DNA of 64,000 nucleotides from Candidatus Hydrogenedens sp. (lineage in GTDB: Bacteria; Hydrogenedentota; Hydrogenedentia; Hydrogenedentales; JAEUWI01): assembly GCA_016125095.1 (NCBI GenBank), contig WGMK01000015.1, positions 310,001-374,000 of the forward strand, in the 5' to 3' direction. Under the pieces are notes generated by a model. The model did no database searches. It was not told where the DNA came from and saw nothing but the letters and a program-made list of their open reading frames with translations. Shown here piece after piece: positions 15,811 to 24,649 of the stretch; the first letter of the stretch is position 1, and every line of letters starts with the position of its first letter. Position numbers and translations under genes: made by a program.

Positions 15811-17310
15811 TCACGCCCAGGAACTGCTGGTCCCGACCAATTCCTCGGCCACGCGGTCGGCGAGCGCCATGATGGTGAGGTAGGGATTCACGTGCGAGCT
15901 TTTTGGAAAAAGGCTCGCGTCGGACACGTAGAGCCAGTCAGTGCCGTGTACCTTGCCTCGGCCGTCGGTCACGCTGGTGGCGGGATCGGTGCCCATGCGG
16001 CAGCCGCCCTGGGGGTGCGCCGCCGCGACGGGGGTCTTGTTCGCCAGGTAGTTCTTCGACGAGATAAAGCGCTCCAAGTCCGCATCGGCCACTTCGCCGC
16101 GCTTAAACACGGGTCGGTCGGCGCAGGGCATGATGACCGTGTCGCAGCCCGCCGCAAAGAAGATGCGGGCGGATTGCGCCTGGGCGCGGCAGAGGGATTC
16201 CACGCTCTCGGCGGAGATGGTGTAGTTGATCTCCGGGTTCCCCTTCGCGTCGAGCCCAATGTAGTTACTCTCGAGCGCCTCGTCGTGGTTGAGGATAATC
16301 TGCGTCATGAAGCGGTTGTAGCACTTCATGAGTTCTTTCAACTCGCGGCCCCACAGGCCCAGGTGCTTGGTGCTCACGAAGGGATAGTAGAAGGCGGTCT
16401 CGAGGTAATAATGGTCCTGCTCGGAGAACTGCGGCGAGTAGTAGGTCTTCGGGTAGCCGCGGTAATTCTTGATGTCTTCCGGGTAGACGCCATAGACGGT
16501 CAACGCCGGGTGCAGCGTGAAATACTTGCCGAGCGCGGGAAGCCGTTCGCCGTAACCCGAGCGCAGCAGGAGAGCGGGCGTGCCGGGCGCGCCGGCCGAC
16601 AAGACGATGCGCTTGGCCCGCACGGCGTAATCGCCGGGCGTCCACGGACCGTCGTGCGTGCCGGGCGGCGTCTTGCCCACGGTCACCTCGAGGCTGCGCT
16701 CCCCCACACGGGCGACGTGGCAGTTGGGAATCAGGTCGATGCCCGCCTGTACCGAGGCGGGAATCTGCACCTCGAGCGTGCCCTGCTTGCCGCCGGAGAT
16801 GCAGCCGATGTTGCAGAAGCCGTTCTGCTGGCAGCCCTTCACGTTCAGCCGGATGGTCTCGACCTGATAGCCGAGCTTCTCGCAGCCTTCCTTAAACAGC
16901 CGGTTGTTGTCGTTCACCATCTCCGGACCGGGTTCGATGACGTGGATCTCTTCCTCGATGCGCTCAAAGCGCGGGCGCAGATCCTCGGCCGTCAGGCCCG
17001 GCACGCCCCATTCGCCGCAGACATCGTCCGGCAGACGGAAGGTGACGCCGGTATACAGCATGGTGCTGCCGCCCACGCCGCGCCCCGCTGCCATGGTGAT
17101 GGCGCCGTCCTTCGTGGGCCACGCGCCGCCGCGCCAGAGCAATTCCATCATCTCCAGCTCGCGCTGGGTGAAGTAGTCGCGCGTGTAGTGCGGCCCGGAT
17201 TCGAGGATGGCGATTTTCGCGCCCGCCTGCGCCAGGGGAATCAGCCGACTGGCGAGGGTACCGCCGCCGGCGCCGGACCCCACGATGACGAGATCATAGT
17301 CCTTGTTCAT
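15811..17310 (-). CDS. GMC-family FAD oxidoreductase (gluconate/sugar-alcohol dehydrogenase-like large subunit)
   Basis: 499 residues of the glucose-methanol-choline family; oxidises an alcohol group of a sugar or polyol. The FAD dinucleotide loop GSGAGGGTLASRL lies at ~11-23, the second FAD motif GRGVGGSTMLYTG at ~77-89, and the C-terminal signature HPQGGCRMGTDPATSV at ~433-448 with active-site residues in SSHVNPYLTIMALADRVAEEL near the end. There is no Tat or Sec signal of its own. Translation is coupled to the small-subunit gene upstream by an ATGA overlap (17307-17310). Related two- or three-subunit enzymes pass electrons to a cytochrome c, but no cytochrome gene is adjacent. Confidence 0.92.
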   Translation of the reverse strand: MNKDYDLVIVGSGAGGGTLASRLIPLAQAGAKIAILESGPHYTRDYFTQRELEMMELLWRGGAWPTKDGAITMAAGRGVGGSTMLYTGVTFRLPDDVCGEWGVPGLTAEDLRPRFERIEEEIHVIEPGPEMVNDNNRLFKEGCEKLGYQVETIRLNVKGCQQNGFCNIGCISGGKQGTLEVQIPASVQAGIDLIPNCHVARVGERSLEVTVGKTPPGTHDGPWTPGDYAVRAKRIVLSAGAPGTPALLLRSGYGERLPALGKYFTLHPALTVYGVYPEDIKNYRGYPKTYYSPQFSEQDHYYLETAFYYPFVSTKHLGLWGRELKELMKCYNRFMTQIILNHDEALESNYIGLDAKGNPEINYTISAESVESLCRAQAQSARIFFAAGCDTVIMPCADRPVFKRGEVADADLERFISSKNYLANKTPVAAAHPQGGCRMGTDPATSVTDGRGKVHGTDWLYVSDASLFPKSSHVNPYLTIMALADRVAEELVGTSSSWA

Positions 17311-17777
17311 TCCGCCACCTCCAGCGCGCCTTGTTCAAGGCCGCGGATGACCGTGTCGGGGTAGGCGCGCTCCGGCACGTGCGGGCCGCCGTAGCCGAAC
17401 TCCGGCCAAGTCGCCTCGCGCGTGTAGTAGCCCATGCAGACGTAGCTCTTCAGGCCGAAGAAGCCCATGCGGAACGGCCGCAGCGGGCAGGACTCCGTCC
17501 AACGGAGCTGCCGTTCGCGCGCGGCCATGCTGTTGTTCTTGAACGTGCGTCCGCCGAAAAACACCCCGATGAAATCGAGCGCCACCATGAACTTCAGGAA
17601 CAGGGCGCGCATCTCCGGGTCGAGCCGGTTCAGCGCCCAATCCACTACGGCCGCAGTCTCCATCGTGCCACCGCCGGGGCTGCCGGGATCGGGCGGGATG
17701 ATGCAATCCGCCGCCGCGAGAAAGACCTGCAGTTTCCTGCCGGTCAGGTTCTTCAGTTTGTAGGTGGCGTCTGTCAT
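17307..17777 (-). CDS. Gluconate 2-dehydrogenase subunit 3-family small subunit
   Basis: 156 residues. The N-terminal block LTGRKLQVFLAAADCIIPPDPGSPGGGTMETAAVVDWAL and the later GFFGLKSYVCMGYYTREATWPEFGYGG (key residues DCIIP, FMVALDF, YY, WPEFGY) match the small subunit that accompanies GMC-type gluconate dehydrogenases. ATG 17777 is chosen because AAGGAA precedes it; ten more codons are open upstream. No Tat signal is visible, unlike the classical periplasmic subunit. It follows the second SGNH gene by 66 bases on the same strand and overlaps the GMC gene by four. Confidence 0.85.
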   Translation of the reverse strand: MTDATYKLKNLTGRKLQVFLAAADCIIPPDPGSPGGGTMETAAVVDWALNRLDPEMRALFLKFMVALDFIGVFFGGRTFKNNSMAARERQLRWTESCPLRPFRMGFFGLKSYVCMGYYTREATWPEFGYGGPHVPERAYPDTVIRGLEQGALEVAE

Positions 17778-17843
17778 ACGAGTATTCCTTGCCTGAGTAT
17801 CGCCCACTCCACCACACCGGACCGCACCACCGCAACTACGGGG

Positions 17844-19922
17844 CTACTTCGAAACCCTCGCGCGCGCGAGCGCCTCGGCGGCCGGCACAGACTCCGGGTG
17901 CAGTGCGGTAATCTCCTCCAGCGTCGAAGCGAGCGATCTCTCCGCCTGCTTCACGTCCCGGTAATACTGCTCGAGCGTCTGGTAGCCCTCGGGGGAATCC
18001 GGCTGCAGTTCGATGCCGGTTAGGATATCCTCCAAAGCAGCAGGGTGCTGGCCGCAAATACGGGCGCGCGCGCGGCAGAACCAGGTACGCGCGTTGTCGG
18101 GCGCGAGGCGGAACGCGGTCTTCACTGACTCCAGGGCCTCACCGCACCGCCCGAGGCCCGACAGGGTATCGGCGTGGCTCAGCCGCAGGTCGAGGTCGGA
18201 AGGATTCAAGACCAGCGCGTTCCCAAGCTGTGCCAGGCCGGCTTCGCTGTCGCCCGCCTGCAGCAGCGCGGTCGAGTAGTATTGCCGGAACACAGCGTCG
18301 AAGGGATAGGCCCCGGCCATGGTCTTCGCGAGCGGGCGGAAGATCTCGTTGCGTCCGAGTTGGGCCGTCACGCCGAGATACTCGAGTCCCACAAGGTAGT
18401 CGTTGCCGCCCAGTTCGATGGCGCGTGTCAGAATCGAATAGCGCTCCTCCGGCGTGGCCGGCCGGATGATTTCGGCGAGCCGGGCATACTCCGCTTCCAG
18501 CCCCTCGAGCTCCATCCAGAGCCGCCCGCGGTTCGCGTTTAAGAGGATGCCCCGCCACTCGAGGTGCTGGTAGTCGTCGAAGGCCAGCCATTCGGCGCAT
18601 TCTGCGTAGGTAAGCGGAACGGCCTCGACGCGTGCCTGGCCGCGACGCTCTGCGACTTGGGCGCTCACCGCTTGCCAGTAGGCGCAGGCGAGGTGGTAGG
18701 CCGCCTCGGGCGACAAATGGCAATGGTCGGTGAAGAAGTCCGCGCCGGGTATACCGTGCGGACTTTTTGCAGCCACGTAGGCCTCGCCGTCCACGAAGGC
18801 CACGGCGGGTTCGTGCATGCCGTCGGCCACCTCGCGGACAATCGCGTTGGTGGGGGTCCGCGCACGCGCATAGCCCGGCGGACTCCAGTCGCGCGCGAGT
18901 CGGAACGCCTTCGCTGCGCCGCCGTCGTCGCCCTGTGCCAGCAGGCAGCGGCCGCGAAGGAATTCGAGGCTGGGGCCATTCGCCGTTGCTTCGGCATCTG
19001 CAAGCCGTTCGAGCGCGCCGGTGTAGTCCTGCGCGCGGTAGTGCTCGAGCGCGTCGTTCACGGTCGCCTGCCAGCCCCCCACCACTTCCGGCGAAAAGTT
19101 CCCGATGGGCGTATCGCACTCGTTGGGCCAGTCCCGCTCATTCACGGCAAGCGTCGACAGCACGACGCCCGCGCCCGCCTGCCGCGCCGCCGTAGCGATG
19201 GCGGAGAGGTTGTCGCGGTAACAGGCGAGCAGCAGTTTCGCCTGTGGCGTATCGAGATAACCACCCTGCACCCACGGCGCCGCATTTCCAGGAAACAAGG
19301 ACTGGCGGTACCGGGCGATGGCCTGAAAGATGCGCGATTGCAGCAGGGGAACCACGCGCGCGAACTGGGCTTCGCGCTCGGCCGGGGTCACGCCCTCGGT
19401 CAGTCGGAACGAAAACGGCCCAGCGAACTCGTTGTTCCCTGCGTAGACGAGAAACAGGTCGGGGTGCAGATGGCTGGCCACGGCCTCGGCCACCTCGCGC
19501 ATCACGGTCGTGTCCATGCCCTCGTAGGCGTAGCAGTAGAATTCGAAGCGCGTGCCGGGATAGGCCTTCTCGCACATGGCCTCGAGGCAGCGCCAGAAGG
19601 AAAACGCGGAATTCGGCCAGCCCTTGGCCGCCGAACCGCCGAATACAAACACGCGGAACGCATCGGCCGGTTTGTCTGCCGCGACGAACTGCGGCGTCTG
19701 GATGCGGTCGTTCGGCGGGATATCGGTGCCCAGGAACAGCCGGAAGAAGTCTCCGTTCAGGGCGTAGTAGCGCTGCCCCTCGAAGGTGCGCGGCACAATG
19801 ATCCGCCCATCCACGCCAACCCCCGCGAGCCGCAGCCCGGCTTCTAAACCGGCCAAGAGCAACAGTGGCACAACAACGAGCGAGAATACCCATGCGCCGA
19901 ATGTGTACAGCCTACTGCGCAT
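17844..19922 (-). CDS. SGNH-hydrolase-like membrane-anchored protein with TPR repeats (paralogue 2)
   Basis: 692 residues. An N-terminal membrane anchor (~10-32) precedes an SGNH/GDSL-like domain: block I FGGSAAKGWP with nucleophile Ser97, block III AGNNEFAG (~161-168) and block V DHCHLS with Asp399 and His402. About 60 residues of TPR-like helices interrupt the domain near 290-345, and 4-5 more TPR-like repeats fill the C-terminal ~250 residues. Related proteins are acyl- or acetyl-esterases/transferases acting on envelope polymers, so O-acyl editing is inferred. Start ATG 19922 lies 11 bases inside the preceding paralogue; the frame is open 32 codons further upstream but without plausible sequence. 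It is colinear residue-for-residue with paralogue 1 up to the active site. Confidence 0.85.
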   Translation of the reverse strand: MRSRLYTFGAWVFSLVVVPLLLLAGLEAGLRLAGVGVDGRIIVPRTFEGQRYYALNGDFFRLFLGTDIPPNDRIQTPQFVAADKPADAFRVFVFGGSAAKGWPNSAFSFWRCLEAMCEKAYPGTRFEFYCYAYEGMDTTVMREVAEAVASHLHPDLFLVYAGNNEFAGPFSFRLTEGVTPAEREAQFARVVPLLQSRIFQAIARYRQSLFPGNAAPWVQGGYLDTPQAKLLLACYRDNLSAIATAARQAGAGVVLSTLAVNERDWPNECDTPIGNFSPEVVGGWQATVNDALEHYRAQDYTGALERLADAEATANGPSLEFLRGRCLLAQGDDGGAAKAFRLARDWSPPGYARARTPTNAIVREVADGMHEPAVAFVDGEAYVAAKSPHGIPGADFFTDHCHLSPEAAYHLACAYWQAVSAQVAERRGQARVEAVPLTYAECAEWLAFDDYQHLEWRGILLNANRGRLWMELEGLEAEYARLAEIIRPATPEERYSILTRAIELGGNDYLVGLEYLGVTAQLGRNEIFRPLAKTMAGAYPFDAVFRQYYSTALLQAGDSEAGLAQLGNALVLNPSDLDLRLSHADTLSGLGRCGEALESVKTAFRLAPDNARTWFCRARARICGQHPAALEDILTGIELQPDSPEGYQTLEQYYRDVKQAERSLASTLEEITALHPESVPAAEALARARVSK

Positions 19923-21987
19923 TGAGGGCTTCCAGGTTCTGCCGGGGAAGCGCCGCCTCGGGATAACGGCCCGCAAGTTCCTCCAGGTGCCGGCGCAATC
20001 CATCGGTATCGTCTGCAACGGTCTGGTAGTAGGCGAGCAGCAACTCGTAGCCGGCGGGACCGTCGGGATTCAGCTCGATGATGTGCTCGATCGGGGCGAG
20101 CGCGTCCGGAACGCGCAGGCAAAGGGCCGTACGCGCGAGGCCCTCGAGCGCGCGGTAGTCGTCGGGCGACGTCGCGACGAGTTCCTCGTACCAGACCTTG
20201 GCTTCGTCGCAACGATTCCGGTTTAGCAGCGACTCGGCATACGCTGCACGGATTCCATACTCTTCGGGATCAATTTCCAGCGACACCTGGATCTCGTGTT
20301 CCGCCGCGTCCGGGTTGCCGTTGGCTTCGAGCGCGCGGCCCATCAGACTTCGGAATATCGCCGATTGCGGATATCGTGCCGCGTGTTCCCGGGCAATGCG
20401 CTCGGCCAGCGCGAAATCGGAACCGGGCAATAACAGGGCGTCAACGTATTTCTGCCCATTCAGGTAGTCGACTCCGGAGAGCGCGAAGGCGCGCGCCAGC
20501 CTTGGCAGGGGATCTACTTGCTCGCTGGCGTCGATGGCACCATAGTGCTCGTCATAATAGGACCGGAGGCCAGCCAGGGCTACCCGGCCTTCATGTACAT
20601 CAAGCAACCTTTTCCGGTTTACGCCATCATCCACGAGACGAACGCCCAACCGCTCTGCGCATTCCTCGATTCCGGGCGCAATAAACCCCGTGGGTGGGCG
20701 CCCCAGCCTGCGCGCGATAGCAGCGTCCACGGCAGGCCAGAAAGCCACGGCCAGCGCATGGGCGCCCTCGACCGAAAGGTGGCAATGGTCCAGCAGGAAT
20801 TCGCGGCCGGGAATGCCGTGGGGGCTTTGCGCCGACATCGCGCCTTCACCATCCACCAGCGTGACTGTGGACGCATCGTACTCTTCGGCGACCGCACGGA
20901 TGACCCGGTTGGCCGCCGTGCGCGCGCGCACGAACATGGGCAAATCCAGGTCCATCGCCTGCTCGAACGCCGTACGGGCCTCGGAGTCGCGATTGAGGGC
21001 CATCAATGCCTGCCCTTCCAGGTAACTCAGCACGGCGCCTTCGGACAGGTCCCGCAGCGCAGACACCTCGCGCAGGGCGGCCTCGTATTCGCCGCTGCTT
21101 AGTTGCGCGCGCAGGTTTGCCAGACCGGATTCCCATTGTGCGGCGTCGTCGCCCACCAGCGGCTGCTCCGGGGCATCACTCTCCGGCGGCCAATCGCGGA
21201 GATTGGCGACGAGCGTAGAGAGACACACCTCGGCTCCCGCATCCTCGGATGCCTGGATGATCTGTTCGAGGTTGTAGCGGTAGGTATCGAAAATTAACCG
21301 TCCCTCGCGGGTGCGTTCGCCGAAGCCGGCACGCTGGCGGGCCGCTTCGTCTTCCGGACTGGGGCCTCGGTTGGAGACCATGAGCTCGAAGAGTCGCAGG
21401 CCGCGGAGCGAGTGTATTCGGTCCACCGCCTGCATGCGCTCTTCGCCGGTGTCAAAGCCCGCGAGCAGGCTCGAGGTAAACGGGCCATTAAGCTCGTTGT
21501 TGCCGAGGTAGAGCAGCACCACGTCGGGTTCGATACTGGCGCAGGCGGCGGTGCCGATGTATCGCATGACCGTGGAATCCAACGCCGGACTGGCGAGGCA
21601 GTAAAACTCAAGCGGCACCTCCGGATAGGCTGCCCGCGCGATGGCCTCGAGAAACCGCCAGTAGGCCATGGTGGAATCGGGCCAGCCTTTGGCGGCGGAG
21701 CCCCCGAGCACGACCAGACGAACGCCCCCCTCGGGCTTGGGCTCGATGGCATCAAGCAGCACGCGGATATCGCGCTCGGGGGGAAGGCTGAACGATAGAA
21801 AGCGACGGTAAAAGTCATTGTTCAATTGCATGAAGTGGATGCCGTCGACCGTGCGAGGCACAAAGACACGCAGTTCCTTCTTCGGGTAGGCGGCCCGGAT
21901 ACTACCCTCTACAAGTCCGAGCAGGAGCACGGGCAGCACCACCAGCGAAATTGCCCATGCGGCAAGTGTCTTTGCCCATCGCTGCAT
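19912..21987 (-). CDS. SGNH-hydrolase-like membrane-anchored protein with TPR repeats (paralogue 1)
   Basis: 691 residues with the same plan as its downstream neighbour: membrane anchor (~8-30), LGGSAAKGWPDS with Ser97, LGNNELNG with Asn-Asn at 163-164, and DHCHLS with Asp400 and His403. Helical TPR-like segments lie near 285-345 and 560-690. The equal positions of the active-site residues show a tandem duplication followed by divergence. Conserved anchor strings shared by both are VPRT, FGGSAAKGWP/LGGSAAKGWP, GNNE, SPHGIPG and DHCHLS. ATG 21987 is the supported start; it lies 10 bases after the LON-domain gene. The substrate is unknown; the periplasmic location is inferred from the N-terminal anchor. 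Confidence 0.85.
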   Translation of the reverse strand: MQRWAKTLAAWAISLVVLPVLLLGLVEGSIRAAYPKKELRVFVPRTVDGIHFMQLNNDFYRRFLSFSLPPERDIRVLLDAIEPKPEGGVRLVVLGGSAAKGWPDSTMAYWRFLEAIARAAYPEVPLEFYCLASPALDSTVMRYIGTAACASIEPDVVLLYLGNNELNGPFTSSLLAGFDTGEERMQAVDRIHSLRGLRLFELMVSNRGPSPEDEAARQRAGFGERTREGRLIFDTYRYNLEQIIQASEDAGAEVCLSTLVANLRDWPPESDAPEQPLVGDDAAQWESGLANLRAQLSSGEYEAALREVSALRDLSEGAVLSYLEGQALMALNRDSEARTAFEQAMDLDLPMFVRARTAANRVIRAVAEEYDASTVTLVDGEGAMSAQSPHGIPGREFLLDHCHLSVEGAHALAVAFWPAVDAAIARRLGRPPTGFIAPGIEECAERLGVRLVDDGVNRKRLLDVHEGRVALAGLRSYYDEHYGAIDASEQVDPLPRLARAFALSGVDYLNGQKYVDALLLPGSDFALAERIAREHAARYPQSAIFRSLMGRALEANGNPDAAEHEIQVSLEIDPEEYGIRAAYAESLLNRNRCDEAKVWYEELVATSPDDYRALEGLARTALCLRVPDALAPIEHIIELNPDGPAGYELLLAYYQTVADDTDGLRRHLEELAGRYPEAALPRQNLEALNAQ

Positions 21988-21997
21988 CCGCTTGGCC

Positions 21998-22636
21998 CTA
22001 CAGGTCCAGCTTGGGGAAGCGGTGGAACTGTCCGTTTCCCTGCACGCGCGCGCGGGTCTCTGCGGCGCCTTCGAGCAGATGCACCGCGCGGCGCAGGTGA
22101 TCGAGTAAGTAGCGCTGGCGCCGCGCCTCTTCGGGAATCGACAGCAGTTCGACCTTCTGCCCCAGCGTGAGTCCGGATTCGTGCCCAAGGCGGAAGGAGA
22201 GATCGGCGGAGGCCGAGGCGCGCGGTTCCTCTCGGCCGGTGTCGAGCAATTCGTGCAGCCGCCTATACAGCGCCGTCAGTTCCACCTCGTACTCCGAGCC
22301 GGGGGCGGGCTCGTTCGGCACCCAGGTGGCCATGCCCGAGGGATACAGCTTGCCCGGCGCCACGCGCTCGAATTCTTCCAGATGGAATACGCGCACGCCC
22401 TCGGTGGCGATATCCATCTCGCCCGAATCGTAGGTACGGAAGCATTCCACCACGCGGGCCGTCGTGCCGTACTCCGCCACGCGCTCGTCGAAGTAGGTGG
22501 GAATGCCGAACTCCGCGCCGGTCTCCAGGCATTCGCCGATGAGCTGCTTGTAGCGCTCTTCAAAGATGTGCAGCTTCAGGCGCTCGCCGGGAAACAGCAC
22601 CAACTGGAGCGGAAACAGGGGCAATTGTTCGGGCAT
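21998..22636 (-). CDS. LON substrate-binding (N-terminal) domain protein
   Basis: 212 residues consisting of a stand-alone LON N-terminal domain: LPLFPLQLVLFPGERLKLHIFEERYKQLI at the start (key motif LFPLxxVLFPG, then LHIFEERYK), then FGIP and the ATEGVRVFHLEEF strand. These single-domain proteins have no protease or AAA module, and their job is unclear; a substrate- or partner-binding role is assumed. CGGAG lies about 12 bases before ATG 22636. It is the first gene of a co-directional run with the two SGNH-TPR genes and perhaps the GMC pair. A 151-base gap separates it from the divergent antiporter gene. Confidence 0.9.
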   Translation of the reverse strand: MPEQLPLFPLQLVLFPGERLKLHIFEERYKQLIGECLETGAEFGIPTYFDERVAEYGTTARVVECFRTYDSGEMDIATEGVRVFHLEEFERVAPGKLYPSGMATWVPNEPAPGSEYEVELTALYRRLHELLDTGREEPRASASADLSFRLGHESGLTLGQKVELLSIPEEARRQRYLLDHLRRAVHLLEGAAETRARVQGNGQFHRFPKLDL

Positions 22637-22787
22637 TGTCTCAGGGCTCCGTAAACCTTCAGTATGCCACGCCCTCCGGCCCGCGCCCAAGGAGGCGCGG
22701 CTGGTCAGTGTGCGTTGACCTGCGCTTAGTCCGTATACTGGCGGAAGTCCCAACGGGTGCCGCGGCGCCCGGACTGAAAAGGATTTC

Positions 22788-24638
22788 ATGACACTCGCTC
22801 CCTTGCTTCAATTGGCGCTGGTGGTCGGCATTGGTATTGCCGCGCAGTGGATCGCCTGGCGTATCCGCATTCCCTCCATCCTGTTTCTGCTGTTGGCCGG
22901 CTGGTGCGCCGGACCGTTGCTGGGCTGGATTAAGCCCGACAAGCTCATGGGCGATCTGCTCATGCCGGTGGTCGCGCTCTCGGTGGGGTTGATCCTCTTC
23001 GAGGGCGGCATGTCGCTGCGCTATAAGGAGTTGCGCAGTGCGGGCACCGTCACCTGGAGGCTGCTTTCCTTCGGCGCCGCCGCCACCTGGTTCCTCAGCA
23101 CGATCAGCGCCCATTATCTGCTGGATTTCGATTGGCCCGTGGCCCTGCTCACCGGCGCGATTCTCGTCGTCACCGGCCCGACCGTTATCGGGCCGATGCT
23201 TCGCCACATCCGGCCCTCGGGCCAGGTGGGCTCGGTGCTCAAGTGGGAAGGCATCGTCATCGATCCTATCGGCGCGCTGCTCGCCGTGCTCGTGTTCGAG
23301 AGCGTGGCGCACGCCAGCGAAAGCGGGCCCTTCGTTCATCTCATGCTCAGCATCGTGCGCACCATTGCCGTCGGCGGCGTGCTCGGCGTCGCGGCCGCCT
23401 ACTTCCTCGTGTTCTGCCTGCGCCGCTATTGGATACCCGACTACCTCCAAAGCCCGGTGACCCTCGCGATGGTGCTGTTCATCTTCGCCGTGTCGAACCA
23501 GGTGCAGGAAGAATCCGGCCTGCTGGCCACCACCATCATGGGGGTCGTAATGGCCAACCAGCCCGGGCTCATGGTGCGGCACCTCATCCAGTTCAAAGAG
23601 AACCTGCGCGTCCTGCTGCTCTCAGTACTCTTTATCCTGCTGTCCGCGCGCCTCGCCTTCGACTACATCAACACCATCGACTGGCGCGCAGCGGCGTTTG
23701 CCGTGTCACTCGTGCTCGTCGTGCGGCCCGTCTCGGTCTGGCTCAGCACCGTCGGCACCGGGATGCCGCGCAATGAGCGCCTGCTGCTGGCGTGGATGGC
23801 CCCGCGCGGTATCGTCGCCGCCGCCATCACCTCTGTTTTCGCGCTCGAAATGGAGGCCCGCGGCTACGAGGACGCCGGCCGCATGGTCCCCGTCATGTTC
23901 TTCGTCATCGCGTTTACCGTCGCGCTCTACGGCCTCACCGCGCCGTGGATCGCGCGCCGCCTGAATGTGACCCAGCCCGACCCGCGCGGCGTGCTTATCG
24001 CCGGGGCGCACCGCTTCTCGCGCGATTTGGCCGCCTGCCTCAAGGAATGCGGTATCGCCACGCTGCTGGTGGACCGCAACTGGAGCAACGTCTCCGCCGG
24101 GCGCCTCTCCGGACTCAACGTGGTCTACGGCGATATCCTCGACGAGACGCTGGTGGACGATGCCGTGTCGCGCGGCATGGGACGCCTGCTCGCGCTCACC
24201 CCGAACGACAAAGTCAACTGCCTCGCCGCGCTCCAGTTCGCCGAGGTTTTCGAGCACAAGAACGTGTATCAGCTGCCCCTGCACAAAGGCGCCGAGGCCG
24301 GTCTCTCCGGCACCGAAGTGCCCCGCCACCTCATGGGCCGCGTCCTCTTCCGCGACGGCATCACCTATGAAATGGTGAACCAGCGGCTTGAGCAGGGCTA
24401 TCGCATCAAGCTCACCAACATCAACGCCAACTTCACCTTCGACGATTACCTGAAGGAATACGGCAACGAGGCCGTGCCGCTGATAGCCGTGCGCGATGCC
24501 GACAACGACATCATCTTCACCACCGAGGAAAAGGCCCGCGTGACCGCCGGCAGCCGCGTCATCGGCCTCGTCCCCCCCGTGTCCGACGCCCCGCCGCAGC
24601 CCGAGCCGAACCCCGAGACCGCCCCGCTGCCGGCGTAG
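22788..24638 (+). CDS. Cation:proton antiporter (CPA family) with TrkA-N/RCK-like cytoplasmic domain
   Basis: 616 residues. About 12 membrane helices occupy the first ~390. The ion-site region WEGIVIDPIGALLAVLVFE (~158-176) and the LFEGGMSLRYKEL segment are typical of NhaP-type CPA1 antiporters. The C-terminal ~200 residues begin with GVLIAGAHRFSRDLAACLKECGIATLLVD, a Rossmann-like TrkA-N fold, though the glycine loop is degenerate (GAHRFS rather than GxGxxG), so nucleotide binding is doubtful. It exchanges Na+ or K+ for H+ across the inner membrane. It diverges from the LON gene; TATACT at 22734-22739 is a possible -10 box with no good -35 box. Confidence 0.9.
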   Translation: MTLAPLLQLALVVGIGIAAQWIAWRIRIPSILFLLLAGWCAGPLLGWIKPDKLMGDLLMPVVALSVGLILFEGGMSLRYKELRSAGTVTWRLLSFGAAATWFLSTISAHYLLDFDWPVALLTGAILVVTGPTVIGPMLRHIRPSGQVGSVLKWEGIVIDPIGALLAVLVFESVAHASESGPFVHLMLSIVRTIAVGGVLGVAAAYFLVFCLRRYWIPDYLQSPVTLAMVLFIFAVSNQVQEESGLLATTIMGVVMANQPGLMVRHLIQFKENLRVLLLSVLFILLSARLAFDYINTIDWRAAAFAVSLVLVVRPVSVWLSTVGTGMPRNERLLLAWMAPRGIVAAAITSVFALEMEARGYEDAGRMVPVMFFVIAFTVALYGLTAPWIARRLNVTQPDPRGVLIAGAHRFSRDLAACLKECGIATLLVDRNWSNVSAGRLSGLNVVYGDILDETLVDDAVSRGMGRLLALTPNDKVNCLAALQFAEVFEHKNVYQLPLHKGAEAGLSGTEVPRHLMGRVLFRDGITYEMVNQRLEQGYRIKLTNINANFTFDDYLKEYGNEAVPLIAVRDADNDIIFTTEEKARVTAGSRVIGLVPPVSDAPPQPEPNPETAPLPA

Positions 24639-24649
24639 GAGTACGTTCC

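Noticed and set aside
22715..22739. TTGACC...TATACT as the antiporter promoter
   Set aside because: The spacing is only 13 bases, too short for sigma70; TATACT alone is weak evidence.
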